Origin: an uncultured Bacillota bacterium
GTDB taxonomy: Bacteria > Bacillota_I > Bacilli_A > RFN20 > CAG-826
Assembly: GCA_946623775.1 (NCBI GenBank)
Contig: CAMORJ010000050.1
Span: 1 to 10,796 of the forward strand
DNA: 10,796 nt
Direction of reading: 5' to 3'
Every line of letters begins with the position of its first letter. Position 1 is the first letter of the stretch. Shown here in pieces: positions 1 to 8,097 of this stretch. The position numbers were made by a program, and so were the translations under genes. The notes below the pieces were generated by a model, which was given only the letters and a program-made list of their open reading frames with translations, was not told the origin of the DNA and searched no databases.

Positions 1-2046
1 GATGTCCCAGAAGCTGGCTTATACCAAATCAACTGCAATGTGAACGTCTCGACGTCAAACCACGTTAGCTTCGCGACCATATTCATCGATGGGGAAGTCC
101 CTTTTGGCGAATTGCTCCATTATCCATTCGCCCCGACGCGCGGGCTGGAGCAAGTCGTCCTTGGCGACGGAAATGGGGCCTTCTCTTTCTATCTGGAGGC
201 TGGGCGTCATTCGCTGTCGTTTAAGATCGACCAATCGCTTTACCGCGACATCGTCCGTCAGCTTGAGGAATCCATCAACGAACTCAATTCCATCTATTTG
301 TCTTTGAAGCGCATCGCCGGAACCGTCAGCGACAACAACAAACAATGGGATCCCGATACCGACTTCCCAGGCATCAAAGAGAAAATCGAGGGGGTCGTGG
401 ATGCATTAAAGCCCTTGAATGAGCAAATTTACACCATCAACGGATCGAAGGCCAACTTCCAGACGACCATTAATATTTCCACGGCCATCACCTCCATCCA
501 AGGCATCCTGAAAGACCCAAGGTTAATCCCTAACCAATATGCCAAATTCTCTGAGGGCAGCGGCTCCATCATCGAGCATTTGGCGAACGCCCAAGACGAT
601 TTATCGACCTCGCCCATCGAGATCGACCGCATCGTCATCGGCTCATCCAAAGACCATGGCATCAGCGACCCCAAAGGTGGCTGGGATTCCTTCATCGAGA
701 AGACCAAAAAGTTCTTCATCTCCTTCTTCCACGATTATTCCGGCAAGCCCAAAGGCGATAAGACTTTGGAGATTTGGGTCGCCAGAAGCCGTCAGTACGT
801 CGATTTGATGCAGGAGCTTATCGATTCGTCGTCGTTTAAGGAGGATACGGGATACGACGTCAAGTTCGTCATCCTCTCCGACGAATCGAAACTGATCCTC
901 TCCAACGCCGCGAAGATCTCCCCCGATGGGGTCATGGGCATCTCCAACTGGCTGCCTTACGAAATGGGCATCCGCGATTTGACGGTCGACCTGACGAAAT
1001 TCGAAGACTATGGCGATGTGATTTCCCGCTTCTCCACCGGAGCGATGATCTCCCTTATCGCAGACGGCAGGGGTTTGGCCCTTCCCGAGACGCAGGACTT
1101 CTATGTCATGTACCGCAGGAAAGACATCTGCCAGCAATATGGATTCGATGCGCCGGATACTTGGGATGATTTGATCGGATTGCTGCCGAAGATGCAGAGG
1201 AACGGATTCAATTTCTATATCCCGCTTTCGACTTCGACCTCTTCCAAATCCATCATGACGACCGCCCCGTTCATCTATCAATACGGCGGGAACCTTTTCT
1301 CAGACGATGGGCTGAGGACGACGCTTGATGAAGAGCCGTCCTTGAATGGCATCAAGGCCATGACCGAGCTATTCACTTTGTATGGCTTGGAATCGCAGGT
1401 CGCGAATTTCTTCAATTCGTTCCGCAACGGCTCTTTGCCCATCGGCGTCTCCACCTTCGATACCTATGTCAAACTCTCGCTGTCCGCGCCTGAATTGGCC
1501 AACAAATGGGACATCATGATCCCCCCTGGCGTCGAGCGCGACGGCCAAGTGCAAAGATGGCAGACAGGCTCCGCCCAATCGATGTGCCTTATCGATAAGA
1601 ACGCCCAGAAGAACGCTGCAGGCTGGGAGCTTTTGAAGTGGTGGAGCTCCAAGAGCGTCCAAAGCGAATTCGCCAAACGCCTTTCGCTTCAGTATGGCAA
1701 AGGCTATATCTGGAACAGCGCGAACCTCGAAGCGTTTGGCGAATCGATTATTTTCACCGATGCCGAGAAGCAGACCATCTTGAACCAGTGGCAGTGGATG
1801 AGGGAAATCCCCCGCGTCCCTGGATGGTATATGCTGGAACGCGAGCTTTCCAATTCCTGGAACAGCATCGTCCTTAAAGGCCAGAATACCCGCGCTTGCG
1901 TCGAAAACGCGGTCGATTTAATCAACAAAGAGCTCACGAGGAAGCTTGAGGAGTTCGGATACCTCGATTCCTCCGGCAAGTCGGTGAAACCATACAAAGT
2001 GACCACCATGGAGATGGTGAAGAATCTCCAGAAAGGAGGTCATTAG
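1..2046 (+). CDS. Large extracellular solute-binding protein of a carbohydrate ABC transporter, N-terminus outside the window
   Basis: The frame is open from base 1, so the true start, signal peptide and possible lipobox lie upstream; 681 codons are visible. Residues 1-77 (numbered from base 1) look like the end of a carbohydrate-binding-module-type beta-sandwich, with alternating hydrophobic strands, an IDGEVPF segment and a closing AGRHSLSF strand. Residues about 78-250 are a mostly helical, charged spacer. From about residue 254 (LEIWVARSRQYVDLM) to the end is a MalE-like type 1 SBP domain. It carries landmarks I recall from this family: LPETQDFYVMYRRKDI, then PDTWDDLIGLLPKMQ, NFYIPL, AAGWELLKWW and REIPRVPGWY. 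Homologues from memory are about 950 residues, so roughly the first third is missing. The inferred role is to capture an oligosaccharide outside the cell and deliver it to the permeases encoded downstream. The stop codon overlaps the next start by one base. Family assignment is firm; the substrate is unknown. Confidence 0.9.
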   Translation, partial: DVPEAGLYQINCNVNVSTSNHVSFATIFIDGEVPFGELLHYPFAPTRGLEQVVLGDGNGAFSFYLEAGRHSLSFKIDQSLYRDIVRQLEESINELNSIYLSLKRIAGTVSDNNKQWDPDTDFPGIKEKIEGVVDALKPLNEQIYTINGSKANFQTTINISTAITSIQGILKDPRLIPNQYAKFSEGSGSIIEHLANAQDDLSTSPIEIDRIVIGSSKDHGISDPKGGWDSFIEKTKKFFISFFHDYSGKPKGDKTLEIWVARSRQYVDLMQELIDSSSFKEDTGYDVKFVILSDESKLILSNAAKISPDGVMGISNWLPYEMGIRDLTVDLTKFEDYGDVISRFSTGAMISLIADGRGLALPETQDFYVMYRRKDICQQYGFDAPDTWDDLIGLLPKMQRNGFNFYIPLSTSTSSKSIMTTAPFIYQYGGNLFSDDGLRTTLDEEPSLNGIKAMTELFTLYGLESQVANFFNSFRNGSLPIGVSTFDTYVKLSLSAPELANKWDIMIPPGVERDGQVQRWQTGSAQSMCLIDKNAQKNAAGWELLKWWSSKSVQSEFAKRLSLQYGKGYIWNSANLEAFGESIIFTDAEKQTILNQWQWMREIPRVPGWYMLERELSNSWNSIVLKGQNTRACVENAVDLINKELTRKLEEFGYLDSSGKSVKPYKVTTMEMVKNLQKGGH
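2032..2040 (+). promoter_or_regulatory. Ribosome binding site fixing a GTG start
   Basis: AAAGGAGGT is a near-perfect Shine-Dalgarno inside the last codons of the SBP gene. It sits 5 nt before GTG at 2046. The nearest ATG (2056) is out of frame, and the first in-frame ATG is codon 29, inside the first membrane helix. This site therefore supports the GTG as the start of the first permease. Confidence 0.8.
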
Positions 2047-2984
2047 TGGAAGAGCATGCCGCGATTTCCCGCGCGAAAAAGGAAGATAACCACATCGGCG
2101 GAATCCGCTCGAAAATCGCCAATATCGTAATGATATTGCCCTATATCCTTTCCTTCTCGGTATTCATCATCCTGCCGGTCGCTTTGGCCATCATCCTTTC
2201 GTTCACGAACTTCAACTCGATGACCTTCCCAAGCTTCGTAGGGCTATCCAATTACGTGAACCTATTCACGACCGACTCGGTGTTCATGCAGAAGATATTG
2301 CCCAACACTTTGCTGTTCGCGGTCGTCTGCGGCCCCGTAGGGTATATCCTTTCCTTCTTGCTCGCCTGGATGCTTGCCCAGATCCCCAAAGGCCCAAGGA
2401 CCGTGATCGCTTTGGCCATCTACTCCCCTTCTTTGACCGCAGGCGTCGCCATGCAGGTGGTGTGGGTCGCCATCTTCTCTGGCGACGCGAATGGATATCT
2501 CAACGCGTTCTTGCTCAATAACGGCTTCATCAACGATGCCATCCAATGGCTGCAGTCGGAGCAATTCCTCATGCCCATCATGATGATCGTCACCATCTGG
2601 TCGAGCATGGGCATCGGCTTCTTGGCGATGCTGTCCGGCATTCTGAACATCGACCAAGAGCTTTACGAAGCCGCCTATGTCGATGGGCTCAAGAACCGCT
2701 TCCAGGAAATCATCTACGTCACCGTGCCCTCGATGAAGCCTCAGCTGCTCTTCGGCGCGGTCATGTCGGTGGTCTCCACTTTCCAAGCCGGGGCGATCGG
2801 CGTTCAGCTATCGGGAGCCAATCCGACTCCGAATTACGCAGGAAGCCTCATCGTCAACCATATCGAGGATTATGGGTATATCCGTTATGAGATGGGATAC
2901 GCCAGCGCGATTTCGGTCGTGTTGCTTTTGTTCGTCTATCTCATTTCCAAAGTGATTCGGAGGGTCCTTACCCCTAAGGAATAG
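2046..2984 (+). CDS. Carbohydrate ABC transporter permease, MalF/UgpA type (pair A, first subunit)
   Basis: This 312-residue integral membrane protein is a normal length for the MalF-like binding-protein-dependent permeases without a large periplasmic loop. Six hydrophobic helices are visible near residues 27-53, 88-112, 118-143, 177-202, 235-258 and 285-307. The cytoplasmic coupling motif is intact: EAAYVDG at 208-214, followed by a VPSMKP end, in the position where the ATPase docks. The stretch GPVGYILSFLLAW and the C-terminal RYEMGYASAIS are, from memory, characteristic of permeases co-encoded with large CBM-bearing SBPs in Bacillota. The start is GTG at 2046, overlapping the SBP stop by one base and served by a strong ribosome site. 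It should form a heterodimer with the product of the following gene and move the sugar bound by the upstream SBP. General function is secure; substrate is unknown. Confidence 0.93.
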   Translation: MEEHAAISRAKKEDNHIGGIRSKIANIVMILPYILSFSVFIILPVALAIILSFTNFNSMTFPSFVGLSNYVNLFTTDSVFMQKILPNTLLFAVVCGPVGYILSFLLAWMLAQIPKGPRTVIALAIYSPSLTAGVAMQVVWVAIFSGDANGYLNAFLLNNGFINDAIQWLQSEQFLMPIMMIVTIWSSMGIGFLAMLSGILNIDQELYEAAYVDGLKNRFQEIIYVTVPSMKPQLLFGAVMSVVSTFQAGAIGVQLSGANPTPNYAGSLIVNHIEDYGYIRYEMGYASAISVVLLLFVYLISKVIRRVLTPKE

Positions 2985-2988
2985 AGCT

Positions 2989-3855
2989 ATGTCTTACCAA
3001 GGAAGGAAAATCAATCCAAAGCATTTCCATCCCAGCCAGATCAAGTTCTATCTGATCCTGGTGCCGATTTCCTTATTCATGATCCTGCCGATCATCTATC
3101 TTTTCACGACCGCATTCAAACCGCAGGAGGAGCTATTCAAGTTCCCGCCTTCCATCTTCGTGCAGAATCCGACCTGGAAGAATTTCCAAGACCTGTTTGC
3201 CTTATTCGCGTCCAGCTCCGTCCCTGCCTCGAGGTACCTTTTCAACTCAATATTGGTGACTGTCCTCACTGTTTTGGTCTCTGTGGTGCTTTCCGTCAGC
3301 GCCGGCTACATCCTCTCCAAGAAGCAATTCAAGGGCCGCAAGCTCTTATTCGAAATCAACACTTTGGCGTTGATGTTCGTGCCCATCGCCGTCACGATCC
3401 CGAGGTTCATCATCATCGTCAACCTGGGTTTGATCGATAAGTTCATCTCCAACATCCTCCCGATCGTCGCGATGCCCGTCGGATTGTTCTTGATCAAGCA
3501 GTTCATCGATCAGATCCCCGATTCTTTGATCGAGGCGGCCCGCATCGATGGGGCAGGGGAGTTCACAATTCTCTTCCGCGTCATCATCCCGATGGTCAAG
3601 CCCGCTTTGGCAACCGTCGCCATCCTATCCTTCCAAAGCGCTTGGGGCGCGACGGAGGCCAGCGTCTATTTCATCAACGACGAGGCGCTTAAGACATTCG
3701 CTTATTACATCATGACTTTCACTTCGGCAAGCTCGGCTGCCACGCAGGGCATAAGCGCCGCGAGCGCCCTCATCATGTTCGTGCCGAACCTGGTGATATT
3801 CATCGTCATGCAATCGCAGGTCATGAACACCATGGCGCATTCGGGGATCAAATGA
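2989..3855 (+). CDS. Carbohydrate ABC transporter permease, MalG/UgpE type (pair A, second subunit)
   Basis: The 288-residue product has the length and plan of MalG-type inner membrane subunits. The first helix is at about 20-43, the long external stretch contains NPTWKNFQDLF, and further helices follow. The coupling motif EAARIDG lies at 182-188 with the downstream IPMVKP. The C-terminus MNTMAHSGIK is a typical ending of this family as I recall it. The start ATG at 2989 follows AAGGA at 2976-2980 with 8 nt spacing, and the gap to the previous gene is 4 nt. It ends in TGA one base before the next ATG, which argues for the standard genetic code. It is the natural partner of the preceding MalF-like subunit. 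An ATPase subunit is expected from elsewhere because none is encoded here. Confidence 0.93.
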   Translation: MSYQGRKINPKHFHPSQIKFYLILVPISLFMILPIIYLFTTAFKPQEELFKFPPSIFVQNPTWKNFQDLFALFASSSVPASRYLFNSILVTVLTVLVSVVLSVSAGYILSKKQFKGRKLLFEINTLALMFVPIAVTIPRFIIIVNLGLIDKFISNILPIVAMPVGLFLIKQFIDQIPDSLIEAARIDGAGEFTILFRVIIPMVKPALATVAILSFQSAWGATEASVYFINDEALKTFAYYIMTFTSASSAATQGISAASALIMFVPNLVIFIVMQSQVMNTMAHSGIK

Positions 3856-3856
3856 T

Positions 3857-5929
3857 ATGAAGACCAGAAGCAAGCTCATATTGTTCTTCTCCTCGCTGGC
3901 GATGCTCATCGCAGGGCTTTGCCTTGCCCCGACGATCGCTTTCGGCTTGCCGACCTCAGGGGAGGTATTGGGGCCTGATTCGCAGCTTGTTTCCACCCAG
4001 CCTTCCTATGTCGCCAAAAGCAGGCTGAGGATTGAGGACGTCCTCACCGGCGGCGGATTCGAGATCGCCTCATCCCCCGAAGACATGTGCGTGGACCATG
4101 AGGACGGCTCCATCTACGTCGCGGACAACAATTCCGACACCAAACGCATCCTAAAGTATGAGAGCCCGGCCTCATCCTCTTTCGTCCAATTGGATAGCTA
4201 TATCAACGAATCCAACCAGACCGTTTTCTTCAAAAACCCGACAGGGGTCGCCGTAAATGGGCAACACCTATTCGTCGCGGATAAGCTTTTGCAGAAGATC
4301 GTCGTCTTCGATAAAGCCGATTTCTCCTTCGTCAAAGAAATCGCCAGGCCGGATTCGATATTGGTCGGCTCGGCGACCAGATTCGCCCCGACGAAAGTCG
4401 CCGCAGACGACAAAGGCAACATCTACGCCGTCTTAGAAGGGCTCACCAATGGCGTTATGCAACTGGATGGCGAAGGCAATTTCGTCTCCTATATCGGCGC
4501 GAACGAGACCACGAAGTCATTGCTGACGAGCCTGCAGCAGTTCTTCGGCGTGCAAAGCGAAGGGTATCTCCTTTCTTCCGGCGACCCCGTGACCAACGTC
4601 GCCCTCGATAGCAAAGGGTTGCTTTACACGATCACCAACAAATCTGCCGCCGCATTGAAGAAACTCAATACCTCAGGCAACACCATCTTCTCCACCGACT
4701 ACAACGACATCAATACCGTGGCCGCGTTCGTCGATGAGGATGGCAATATCTTCTCGGCCCAAAGCGACGGGCATGTGACCATTTACGATGGGTATGGGTC
4801 GCTTCTTTTCCGCTTCGGCGGCAGGGGAGAAGAGGAGATCATGGGCGTATTGAAATCGCCTACCGCCATCTCCGTCTTGCCTAATGGCGAACTGCTTGTC
4901 CTAGATAAAGAGGCGAGGATGCTGGTCACCTATCAGATGACCGACTTCGCCAAATTGGTCTTCAAGGCGGTCTCTTATTACAAAGACGGGTTATATCTGG
5001 AAGGCGAATCCTCATGGAATGAGGTTTTGAAATACAACGCCAAATTCGTGTTGGCTTACAAGGCGCTTGCGAGGGCTTCGATGAAGAAAGCAGATTACAA
5101 TGCCGCCTTGAAGCAATTCAAGATCGCGGGGGATAAAGCGGGGTATTCGGATGCGTTCTGGCAGATCCGCGATTCCTGGATCAGGGCGAATTTGGGGTAC
5201 GTGGTCATTCCTTTGGCGGTTTTGGTGCTTGCCTATGCCGTCATCAAAGCAATCATCGCAAGAAGGCAGACCTTCCTTGCCGGGCCTCGTCAATTCGTCA
5301 GGAACATCGGGGGCGCTCCCGTCGTGCGCGACCTTGGGTTCACGTTCTCTTTCCTCCGTCACCCAAGGGATGCGGTCTACGAGATCAAGTTCAAGAAGCG
5401 CGTGTCTTTGATCGGGGCGATTTGCCTATACGCCGTCTTCGTGGCGCTTCAGATCCTCCGCGTTTATCTGACGGGATATCTTTTCAATGACATCGGGCGA
5501 AACGATGGCCTGCAGACGATATTGATGTCCACCTTGCCGTTGTTGCTTTTGGTGGTCTGCAATTACTACGTCTCCACCGTGCGCGACGGCGAAGGAAAAC
5601 TGAAGGATATCTTCATCAGCTTCATCTATGCTTTATCGCCTTATCTCTTGCTGGCATTGCCTTTGTTCTTGCTCTCCAATGCATTGACCTATAACGAGCA
5701 AGCCCTCTTCTATATCCTGAGCGGGCTCATTTATCTCTGGTGCGCCGTCAACATCGTCTTAACGGTCATGGAATTGCACGACTATAGCTTCGGCAAGGCG
5801 ATCATCAATATCCTGCTGACCCTTGTCTGCTTCATCTTGGTGATAGCCTTCGTCTTCATCCTTTACGTTCTTGGCTATCAGCTATTCAATTACATCTTCT
5901 CGATATTCAAGGAGGTGGCGGCGCGATGA
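3857..5929 (+). CDS. Exported beta-propeller (NHL-like) / TPR-like / YIP1-type membrane protein
   Basis: The 690-residue protein has four recognisable parts. Residues 1-30 form a signal peptide or N-terminal anchor (KTRSK followed by a hydrophobic stretch, possible cleavage after AFG). Residues about 72-366 hold six NHL-like propeller repeats, each with a D-x-x-G-x-(I/L)-Y/F type strand, for example GSIYVADNN, QHLFVADK, GNIYAVLEG and GELLVLDKE. Residues about 368-441 form a TPR-like helical pair (SSWNEVLKYNAKFVLAYKAL then DYNAALKQFKIAGDKAGY). After a membrane helix at about 447-468, residues 477-690 form a multi-helix YIP1-like domain. From memory, such fusions recur next to DUF5696 genes and sugar permeases in Bacillota, and their biochemical role is not known. 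The topology puts the propeller outside the cell, which suggests glycan or SBP contact (inference). A weak GGGGA precedes the start by 9 nt, and the end overlaps the next gene by four bases (ATGA). Confidence 0.85.
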   Translation: MKTRSKLILFFSSLAMLIAGLCLAPTIAFGLPTSGEVLGPDSQLVSTQPSYVAKSRLRIEDVLTGGGFEIASSPEDMCVDHEDGSIYVADNNSDTKRILKYESPASSSFVQLDSYINESNQTVFFKNPTGVAVNGQHLFVADKLLQKIVVFDKADFSFVKEIARPDSILVGSATRFAPTKVAADDKGNIYAVLEGLTNGVMQLDGEGNFVSYIGANETTKSLLTSLQQFFGVQSEGYLLSSGDPVTNVALDSKGLLYTITNKSAAALKKLNTSGNTIFSTDYNDINTVAAFVDEDGNIFSAQSDGHVTIYDGYGSLLFRFGGRGEEEIMGVLKSPTAISVLPNGELLVLDKEARMLVTYQMTDFAKLVFKAVSYYKDGLYLEGESSWNEVLKYNAKFVLAYKALARASMKKADYNAALKQFKIAGDKAGYSDAFWQIRDSWIRANLGYVVIPLAVLVLAYAVIKAIIARRQTFLAGPRQFVRNIGGAPVVRDLGFTFSFLRHPRDAVYEIKFKKRVSLIGAICLYAVFVALQILRVYLTGYLFNDIGRNDGLQTILMSTLPLLLLVVCNYYVSTVRDGEGKLKDIFISFIYALSPYLLLALPLFLLSNALTYNEQALFYILSGLIYLWCAVNIVLTVMELHDYSFGKAIINILLTLVCFILVIAFVFILYVLGYQLFNYIFSIFKEVAAR
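5909..5916 (+). promoter_or_regulatory. Ribosome binding site for the DUF5696 gene
   Basis: AAGGAGGT lies 9 nt before the ATG at 5926, inside the final codons of the YIP1-type gene. Together with the ATGA overlap it fixes the start and suggests coupled translation of the two proteins. Confidence 0.75.
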
Positions 5930-8097
5930 AAGCGATTTGGAAAGCGATAATCACAATGTCTCTTGTCGCTGCCGTCGCGGCATCCGTTGGCAGCTACGCC
6001 TACCTTTCCCGCGCCTCCAAAGGCGATGACCCCGAGATTTCCGGCGGAGAGGACAATATGGAAGTGTCTTATGGGCGCTTCACTTTGAAGCTCGATAGAA
6101 GCACGCTCCATTTCACGGTTTCGTCCGATTCCCATACTTGGGATAGCGGCTCCATCGATCCTGGCGACGAAGCGATCACATCGCTCCGCGAGGCTTTCTT
6201 AGTGAGCCCAGCGACCATCTATTCGCTTTCCCCGACTGGCGGCGAGACAAGCTTCTCTATGTTCGACACCGGACATGCCCCAACCACGACAATAAGGCTA
6301 TCCAGCGAGCCAAACGGCATCAGGGCAAGAATCGGCGTGGTCGACGGAAAGCGCGCCGCCCCAAGCCTTTCGTTGACCTTCAATATCCATTACATCCTGA
6401 ATCAGGATGGTTTGACGCTTAAGGTCGACGGCATCGAAGAGAATCCTGAAAGCACGAACAAGCTGTCCCGCATCGCCCTCTATCCTGGGTTTGGCTCCTC
6501 CTACAAACTGAACTCCGGCTATATGCTGATTCCCGATGGCTCGGGCGCGATCATCGATTTGTCGAAGAAAACCGATGCCCAGAGTGCATTGCAATTATCA
6601 ACCTATGGCAAGGACTTCGCCGTCAACGCATCCAAGAGAAGCTATTACGCGGCGGAGCAATTGGCGCTTCCGATGTATGGCATCGCTGGAGAGGATTCCT
6701 CGATGATGGCGATGGTGGAATCGGGTCAGGAATATAGTGAGCTCAACGCCAAAGTCATGGGCATGGCAGACGATTATAACTGCGCCTATTTCCGCTTCCT
6801 TTTCCGCGACGTCATCTATCAGTATCAAGGCATGGATCAATTCAAGACCGTCCCTCAGGCCGAGATGAATTCCTTCGAGCCCTCCGTCCATTACAAACTC
6901 TATGACAGCCCGCTTTCCTATAGCGAGTACGCCTCGGAATACCGTCAATACCTTCAGGGCAAGAACCTATTGCCCAAATCGTCTTCTTCGGCAAAGCTCC
7001 GCTTGGATTTCCTTATGGCGGACAGCAAGAAAGCATTATTCGGCGAAGACCTCGTGAAGATGACAAGCGCGGATGATGTGAAGAGCATCGTGGACGAATT
7101 GTCGAATGAGGGCAATCGATACGAAGTCAGCCTCCGCGGATATACCGCCGGTGGGCTGTCCCATAGTTATCCGTATTCTCTGCCAGTCGATGGGGCGATT
7201 GGAGGAAATAATGGGGTACATGCATTGATTTCCGACCTCCATGACAAGGGAATCTCCACCAATCTTCAGGTCGATATGCTCCGCAGCTTGGAAGGCAAAG
7301 GCGCGAGCGGGAATGACCTTGCTCTCAATGTCTCGCAGAAGCAAGTGACCACCAACGACTATGTCAATGGCACCTCGAACGAATTCCAGCGCCTCGTCCC
7401 ATCCAAGACCGCATCCTTGATGAAAGAGTATGAACGCAGGGCAGGGGAACTAGGTGCCGATGGATTCGACTTCCAGTCTTTGGGCTTCGATTTGTATTCC
7501 ACCTTCTTCCATGAAGTGAACACCCGCAGCCAGTCCAAGAAAGCCTATGTAGACGCCATCTCTTCCTTTGGACTAGGCCGGCACATGAGAAAGCCGAACC
7601 TTTACATGCTTCCTTATTGCGACGGCTATCTGGATGCGCCGGTCGCTTGCTCATCCTTCTTGATCGAGACGGAATCGATTCCGTTCTTGTCGATGCTTCT
7701 TTCCGGCAAGGTGAATCTATATTCCTCCCCGATCAATTTGAATTACCTAGGCCGGGAGCAATTGCTCAAGATGGTCGATTACGGCGTCTGCCCGTCCTAT
7801 TTGCTGACCAAAGAGGAGACGATGCTATTGATCGATTCACCGACGTCTTCCTTTGTCCATACATCCGAATACGATTTATGGAAGGACGATGTGGCCGACG
7901 CATATCGATTCGTCATCGAGACATTGAAGCAAGTCGACGGGGCGACGTTCTCCTCCAGGGAGCAAATCAGCCAAAACGTATTCAGGAATTGCTATTCCAA
8001 CGGAAAAGACATCATCGTGAATTATGGCGACTCGCCATATGCAATCGGAGGAAAGGAGGTGCCTTCCTTGGGAAGCGCGGTTATCGACCATGAATAA
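5926..8097 (+). CDS. DUF5696-type membrane-anchored protein, glycosidase-like plan
   Basis: This 723-residue protein begins with a short basic tip and one hydrophobic helix (about 5-27), so it is exported and either anchored or cleaved. Residues about 45-200 are rich in beta strands. The segment YMLIPDGSGAIIDL at 199-212 is the landmark I associate with DUF5696. It is followed by LPMYGIAGEDSSMMAMVESG near 247-266. The rest alternates strands and helices as in a TIM-barrel protein, with acidic strand ends such as ADGFDFQSLG at 511-520. The C-terminal landmarks are SGKVNLYSSPINL from 593 and VNYGDSPYAIGG near the end. Similarity to glycoside hydrolases is my structural inference; no catalytic pair can be named from sequence alone. 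Its position between the YIP1-type protein and pair B suggests a role in handling the imported glycan outside the membrane. The family call is fairly secure; the function is open. Confidence 0.82.
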   Translation: MKAIWKAIITMSLVAAVAASVGSYAYLSRASKGDDPEISGGEDNMEVSYGRFTLKLDRSTLHFTVSSDSHTWDSGSIDPGDEAITSLREAFLVSPATIYSLSPTGGETSFSMFDTGHAPTTTIRLSSEPNGIRARIGVVDGKRAAPSLSLTFNIHYILNQDGLTLKVDGIEENPESTNKLSRIALYPGFGSSYKLNSGYMLIPDGSGAIIDLSKKTDAQSALQLSTYGKDFAVNASKRSYYAAEQLALPMYGIAGEDSSMMAMVESGQEYSELNAKVMGMADDYNCAYFRFLFRDVIYQYQGMDQFKTVPQAEMNSFEPSVHYKLYDSPLSYSEYASEYRQYLQGKNLLPKSSSSAKLRLDFLMADSKKALFGEDLVKMTSADDVKSIVDELSNEGNRYEVSLRGYTAGGLSHSYPYSLPVDGAIGGNNGVHALISDLHDKGISTNLQVDMLRSLEGKGASGNDLALNVSQKQVTTNDYVNGTSNEFQRLVPSKTASLMKEYERRAGELGADGFDFQSLGFDLYSTFFHEVNTRSQSKKAYVDAISSFGLGRHMRKPNLYMLPYCDGYLDAPVACSSFLIETESIPFLSMLLSGKVNLYSSPINLNYLGREQLLKMVDYGVCPSYLLTKEETMLLIDSPTSSFVHTSEYDLWKDDVADAYRFVIETLKQVDGATFSSREQISQNVFRNCYSNGKDIIVNYGDSPYAIGGKEVPSLGSAVIDHE
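8023..8039 (+). repeat. Perfect 17-nt odd palindrome near the end of the DUF5696 gene
   Basis: TATGGCGA and TCGCCATA are exact reverse complements flanking a single C. As RNA this can form a 7-bp stem with an ACT loop (arms 8023-8029 and 8033-8039). It lies within codons for YGDSPY and 12 nt before a strong ribosome-site motif. It may simply reflect the coding sequence, since one or so such palindromes is expected by chance in a window this size. It could also be an operator or mRNA hairpin for the following permease pair. Confidence 0.4.
8052..8075 (+). promoter_or_regulatory. Shine-Dalgarno motif followed by a small hairpin, upstream of pair B
   Basis: AAAGGAGGT (8052-8060) is identical to the ribosome site used at 2032-2040. 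Here, however, the next in-frame ATG of the permease is 29 nt away, at 8090. Between them lies CTTCC-TTG-GGAAG (8063-8075), able to fold into a 5-bp stem. The motif may be accidental within Gly-Lys-Glu-Val codons, or it may act as a ribosome standby site linked to folding of the hairpin. The function is inferred only. Confidence 0.35.

Noticed and set aside
40..42. GTG as the start of the solute-binding protein
   Set aside because: The frame is open back to base 1, no ribosome site precedes it, and the residues before it continue a beta-sandwich domain. The gene is simply cut by the window edge.
643..1281. 212-codon open frame on the minus strand
   Set aside because: It lies fully inside the SBP gene, and its translation is rich in Arg/Asp/Gly with no domain or hydrophobic pattern. 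It is an antisense shadow of a GC-balanced coding region.
2262..2786. 174-codon minus-strand frame opposite the first permease
   Set aside because: It has the same antisense composition (HDDHHDGHEE type) and lies entirely within a clear permease gene.
3853..3855. TGA read as tryptophan (alternative code)
   Set aside because: The permease reaches its family-typical C-terminus (MAHSGIK) at this TGA and a new gene starts one base later. The YIP1-type gene also ends at TGA. Trp is encoded by TGG throughout.
8024..8089. Start of the pair B MalF-like gene at ATG 8024 or 8039
   Set aside because: No ribosome site precedes either codon, the overlap with DUF5696 would be 59-74 nt, and the extra residues (MATRHMQSEERRC...) look like an out-of-frame reading of conserved DUF5696 codons.
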